Source: Epichloe hybrida
Lineage: Eukaryota; Ascomycota; Sordariomycetes; Hypocreales; Clavicipitaceae
Assembly (NCBI GenBank): GCA_019022495.1
Contig: JAFEKR010000050.1
Span: forward strand, 186,001 to 250,000
DNA: 64,000 nt
Direction of reading: 5' to 3'
Numbering within the stretch: position 1 is the stretch's first letter; every line of letters begins with the position of its first letter. The notes under the pieces were generated by a model, which saw nothing but the letters and a program-made list of their open reading frames with translations, did not search any database and had not been told where the DNA came from. Shown piece after piece: positions 61,801 to 64,000 of the stretch. The position numbers and the translations under genes were made by a program.

Positions 61801-62874
61801 AGCGAAATAATAGGAGTTATAGCTAAATGCTAACTAATTATAAACTTATAGGATTTAATAAAACTTACTAATAATTATAGAATTTATATCTCCTTAACTA
61901 TATTTATCTTTAATAAGTATTATAACCTTTAGTTAAGGGGTGCCCCTTACTTATCTAAAGTCTAATATATAATAGCTAAGGAGTATAATAAAACAGTAAA
62001 TAAATTTAAATTAAGGGCTAAGTAAGAGGCTTAACCCCTACTACTAAAATTACCTATACTACCACTAATTAAAGTGTCTAAAGATTAGTTAAGTATTTTA
62101 TTAGATCTTTATCCTTATAGTTAGGCTATAGTTATACTAACTTAGTAGCCTTTAAAAATAAAAGCTTTAAGGTCTTAGCTTTATAAGAACTAATAGAAGT
62201 GTAGTAAGGGTAAAATTAAAGCACTTAAGGTATTAGTTATAATGTCTAAGGCCTATTGCCTAGTTTATACTGCTCTTATAGAACTTAATAAATTAATTAA
62301 TTACTGCTAGAAAAACATTAAAGCTATTAGAATTAAGGGGTTATAGCTATAAGATTTAAAAGAAGCTAGTGAATTTCTAATATTAGTATTAAATAAAAAG
62401 AAAGGAGTCCTTATTTTCTAAGAGAGTTTTAGGTCTTTACCCCCTATGTAAAACAATAAACATATTAAAGGAATTATTAGCTAGCTAGGTCTATAGGCTA
62501 ATACCCTAGGAGGTGATTAGTCTATAGACTCTTTATTCTCTAAAGTAGTGGCTAAATGTATATATAGGATTAAGGGAGGGCTTTGCCCTCTAAGAGTACT
62601 AGGAAGGCTAGATATCTTAATTAGAATTAGAGATTACTTAATATAGCTAGGTAACCTAATAAAGCGTAACTATTTATCTAAAAAGGCTTTTGCTATTTAC
62701 AAGGAGTTATTTGCTATTTTTAGGGGAGGAGCTAATAGGCTACTAGCCCTATTAGATATAGAGATATTAGAAGTTATTATAATTATTAACTAGCTATATT
62801 AGACTAAGAGTAAAAGGGGAGGTATAAGCTAATAAGTTAAGGGGGGTGGTAGTTATAGTGATATTTAATGTTTT
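58840..62874 (+). pseudogene. long unassigned coding frame downstream of the pol region in element E (RIP-degraded)
   Basis: One plus-strand frame (positions congruent to 58840 mod 3) runs about 4.0 kb between the integrase and the 3' LTR, interrupted only by TAA and TAG. From 59641 to 61023 I counted about 30 such stops in 461 codons, and sampled stretches of the other two frames have several times that density. A stop-free run of 168 codons lies at 61024-61527 in the same frame; it is Lys/Arg/Asn/Gly-rich and looks disordered. The rest alternates hydrophobic and basic segments. About 1,340 codons would be too long for a typical env-like ORF. TGA depletion is itself expected from RIP, so the low TAA/TAG density is the real evidence. 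I recognise no domain. Confidence 0.55.
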
Positions 62875-62920
62875 TTTTTTAGGCTAATGGTTAGGGGCGA
62901 CCACTAAGTGGTAGTGGACG

Positions 62921-63081
62921 TGACGGGTGGGGGCAGGTGCGAGGCACCTAGCCCACCTAGCACAAAAACCCCACTTAGCAGATTTTTTGTTAGGGCTTCT
63001 TTTCTGCCGGATCATCACCTCAAGGAAATTAATTTGGTTCAATTAATTCATCACCGCTTCGTTCTCGTTCGTGTAGTTCTT
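62921..63081 (+). repeat. 3' LTR of element E
   Basis: 161 bp without indels relative to the 5' LTR. No strong polypurine tract lies directly before it. Confidence 0.9.
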
Positions 63082-63787
63082 CCCTCCAGAAACCTCCCCA
63101 GGAACCCCTCCAGGGTAGGTAGGATCGAAGCTGATCTGCTGAGCAAGAGTGGCAAGGGTATACAGGGGCACCAACTTTACTTAGCCCAGCACATCTCTTA
63201 TCTACGGATCCGTACGAACTACTTATTGCTGATGAGCAATCACGAGCCAGGATGATGACGTGCTGCCATGCCCACAGTGCCCACAGCGTCTTGTGGCGCT
63301 GCCGCTGTTGGCCTCGGGCACCTCGCAAACCCGCTTCGAGGCACCGCGAGGCCAATCATGGGAGCAAGACGGACCTACGCCTATGGCGCAATCGCATCGT
63401 AGCTCACCCATTGGCTCACCCGCTGGCTCACCCACTGGCTCTTTCCGCAACAAGTCATACTATCTGTCTGTCTGTCGGTGGAATCGGGGGAGCTTGCACC
63501 ACCACGGCTTGCTATTTTTCTTATTGTGTTACTCCGTCGTATGGATACAAGTCGTCTTCAAGGGTACCGAGTACGTAATGTTGATTTGGCCGTTGCATCG
63601 GATCTGCAGATCTTGGTCGCAATCCGGAAAAAAGAAAAAAAAGAAAAAGAAAAAGAAAGGCGACTTCCTGCATCCTCTCCTTCGTTGAATATTATCCTCT
63701 TGCAAACGCTCCAGGGAGTTAGATCCGCCTCACCTTGTGGAAGTCGGCCGGTGTCAGGCTCAGCAACATCTTCAGTGCTTCTTCACC
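63082..63787. promoter_or_regulatory. 5' region of the MFS transporter gene, next to element E
   Basis: 706 bp of GC-balanced DNA between element E and the ATG. It contains a 12-bp tandem repeat, a short TCTG run near 63464-63478 and an A-rich tract at 63628-63658. ORFs here (up to 142 codons) are not credible. Confidence 0.55.
63402..63441 (+). repeat. 12-bp tandem repeat upstream of the MFS gene
   Basis: GCTCACCC(A/G)(T/C)TG three times plus a partial unit, about 350 bp before the start codon. Confidence 0.8.
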
Positions 63788-64000
63788 ATGGGCTACGGCG
63801 CCACGGACTCGGACGATCGATCGCATCCGCACGATGAATACAACAGCAGCGTTGACCTCAGCGATGACGATCTTGGCATCATTCCCAAGGGAGCTTTGGA
63901 CCCTGTCTACGAGGCCAAGGCTCATCTGTTGAATCGTGCCGTAAGTCATTTTGTCAAAACACCTACCCCGCCGCTCTTTATGCACGCCTGGTTTGCTCAA
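63788..64000 (+). CDS. 5' end of an MFS membrane transporter (exon 1 and start of intron 1)
   Basis: The first exon, 63788-63940, encodes 51 residues from an ATG in a CACC context to a GTAAGT donor in phase 0. The remaining bases are intron. The acidic N-terminus (DSDD, DLSDDD) followed by DPVYEAKAHLLNRA is the cytosolic lead-in of the fungal sugar/organic-acid-type MFS transporters (SV2-like group), in which a helix of this type precedes the first membrane span. No membrane segment is yet reached, so the substrate cannot be guessed. The gene continues to the right of the window. Confidence 0.75.
   Translation, partial: MGYGATDSDDRSHPHDEYNSSVDLSDDDLGIIPKGALDPVYEAKAHLLNRAVSHFVKTPTPPLFMHAWFAQ

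Larger units (their letters stand above)
44029..63081 (+). mobile_element. Element E: very large Ty3/gypsy-type LTR retrotransposon, interrupted by element F
   Basis: Two 161-bp LTRs and a perfect 5-bp duplication CCCTC (44024-44028 and 63082-63086) define the element, 19,053 bp as it stands. Subtracting F leaves about 11.2 kb, large for a fungal gypsy element with such short LTRs. Order on the plus strand: LTR, gag, interruption by F, reverse transcriptase, RNase H, integrase, a long unassigned frame, LTR. The interior is heavily RIP-mutated while both LTRs are nearly intact. Confidence 0.9.

Overview
The window looks like nuclear DNA of a filamentous ascomycete, probably a Sordariomycete and perhaps Hypocreales. 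The reasons are short consensus introns, protein families typical of that group, and large transposon blocks in which C-to-T and G-to-A changes have turned the DNA into TpA-rich sequence. That pattern is the mark of repeat-induced point mutation (RIP). The organism is inferred from these traits, not identified.

The layout is GC-balanced gene islands alternating with AT-rich transposon blocks. Island 1 (1-8429) holds the 3' end of an unknown basic protein, a LaeA-like SAM methyltransferase, about 3.8 kb of apparently empty DNA, and a five-exon CDP-diacylglycerol synthase. Block 1 (8430-18659) is a Mutator-like DNA transposon (called C here) carrying a 410-bp MITE and a 7.1-kb chromodomain Ty3/gypsy element (A, minus strand). 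Island 2 (18660-31791) holds an ATRIP/Rad26-like checkpoint gene, a secreted eight-cysteine GPI-type protein, UDP-glucose 6-dehydrogenase, a decayed GT4 mannosyltransferase pseudogene and a secreted single-pass membrane protein. Block 2 (31792-43926) is an unclassified TIR element (D) carrying a second copy of the gypsy element (B, plus strand) and a second MITE. After 102 bp of unique DNA comes block 3 (44029-63081). This is a very large gypsy element (E, 161-bp LTRs) interrupted by another chromovirus (F, 275-bp LTRs). Island 3 (63082-64000) holds the first exon of an MFS transporter.

Element edges were set by eye from paired termini and target-site duplications (TSDs): C TACATAAT, A ATAAT, MITE1 CTTATAAT, B CTATA, E CCCTC, and D possibly TCAGAA. 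The TSD of F is not resolved.

The host genes are housekeeping or cell-surface functions: phospholipid precursor synthesis, DNA-damage checkpoint, UDP-glucuronate synthesis and transport. They form no evident pathway or cluster. The most unusual items are a degraded ~1,340-codon frame downstream of the pol region in element E that matches nothing I recognise, the unidentified element D, and the way RIP damage fades at every element edge, including edges buried inside other transposons.
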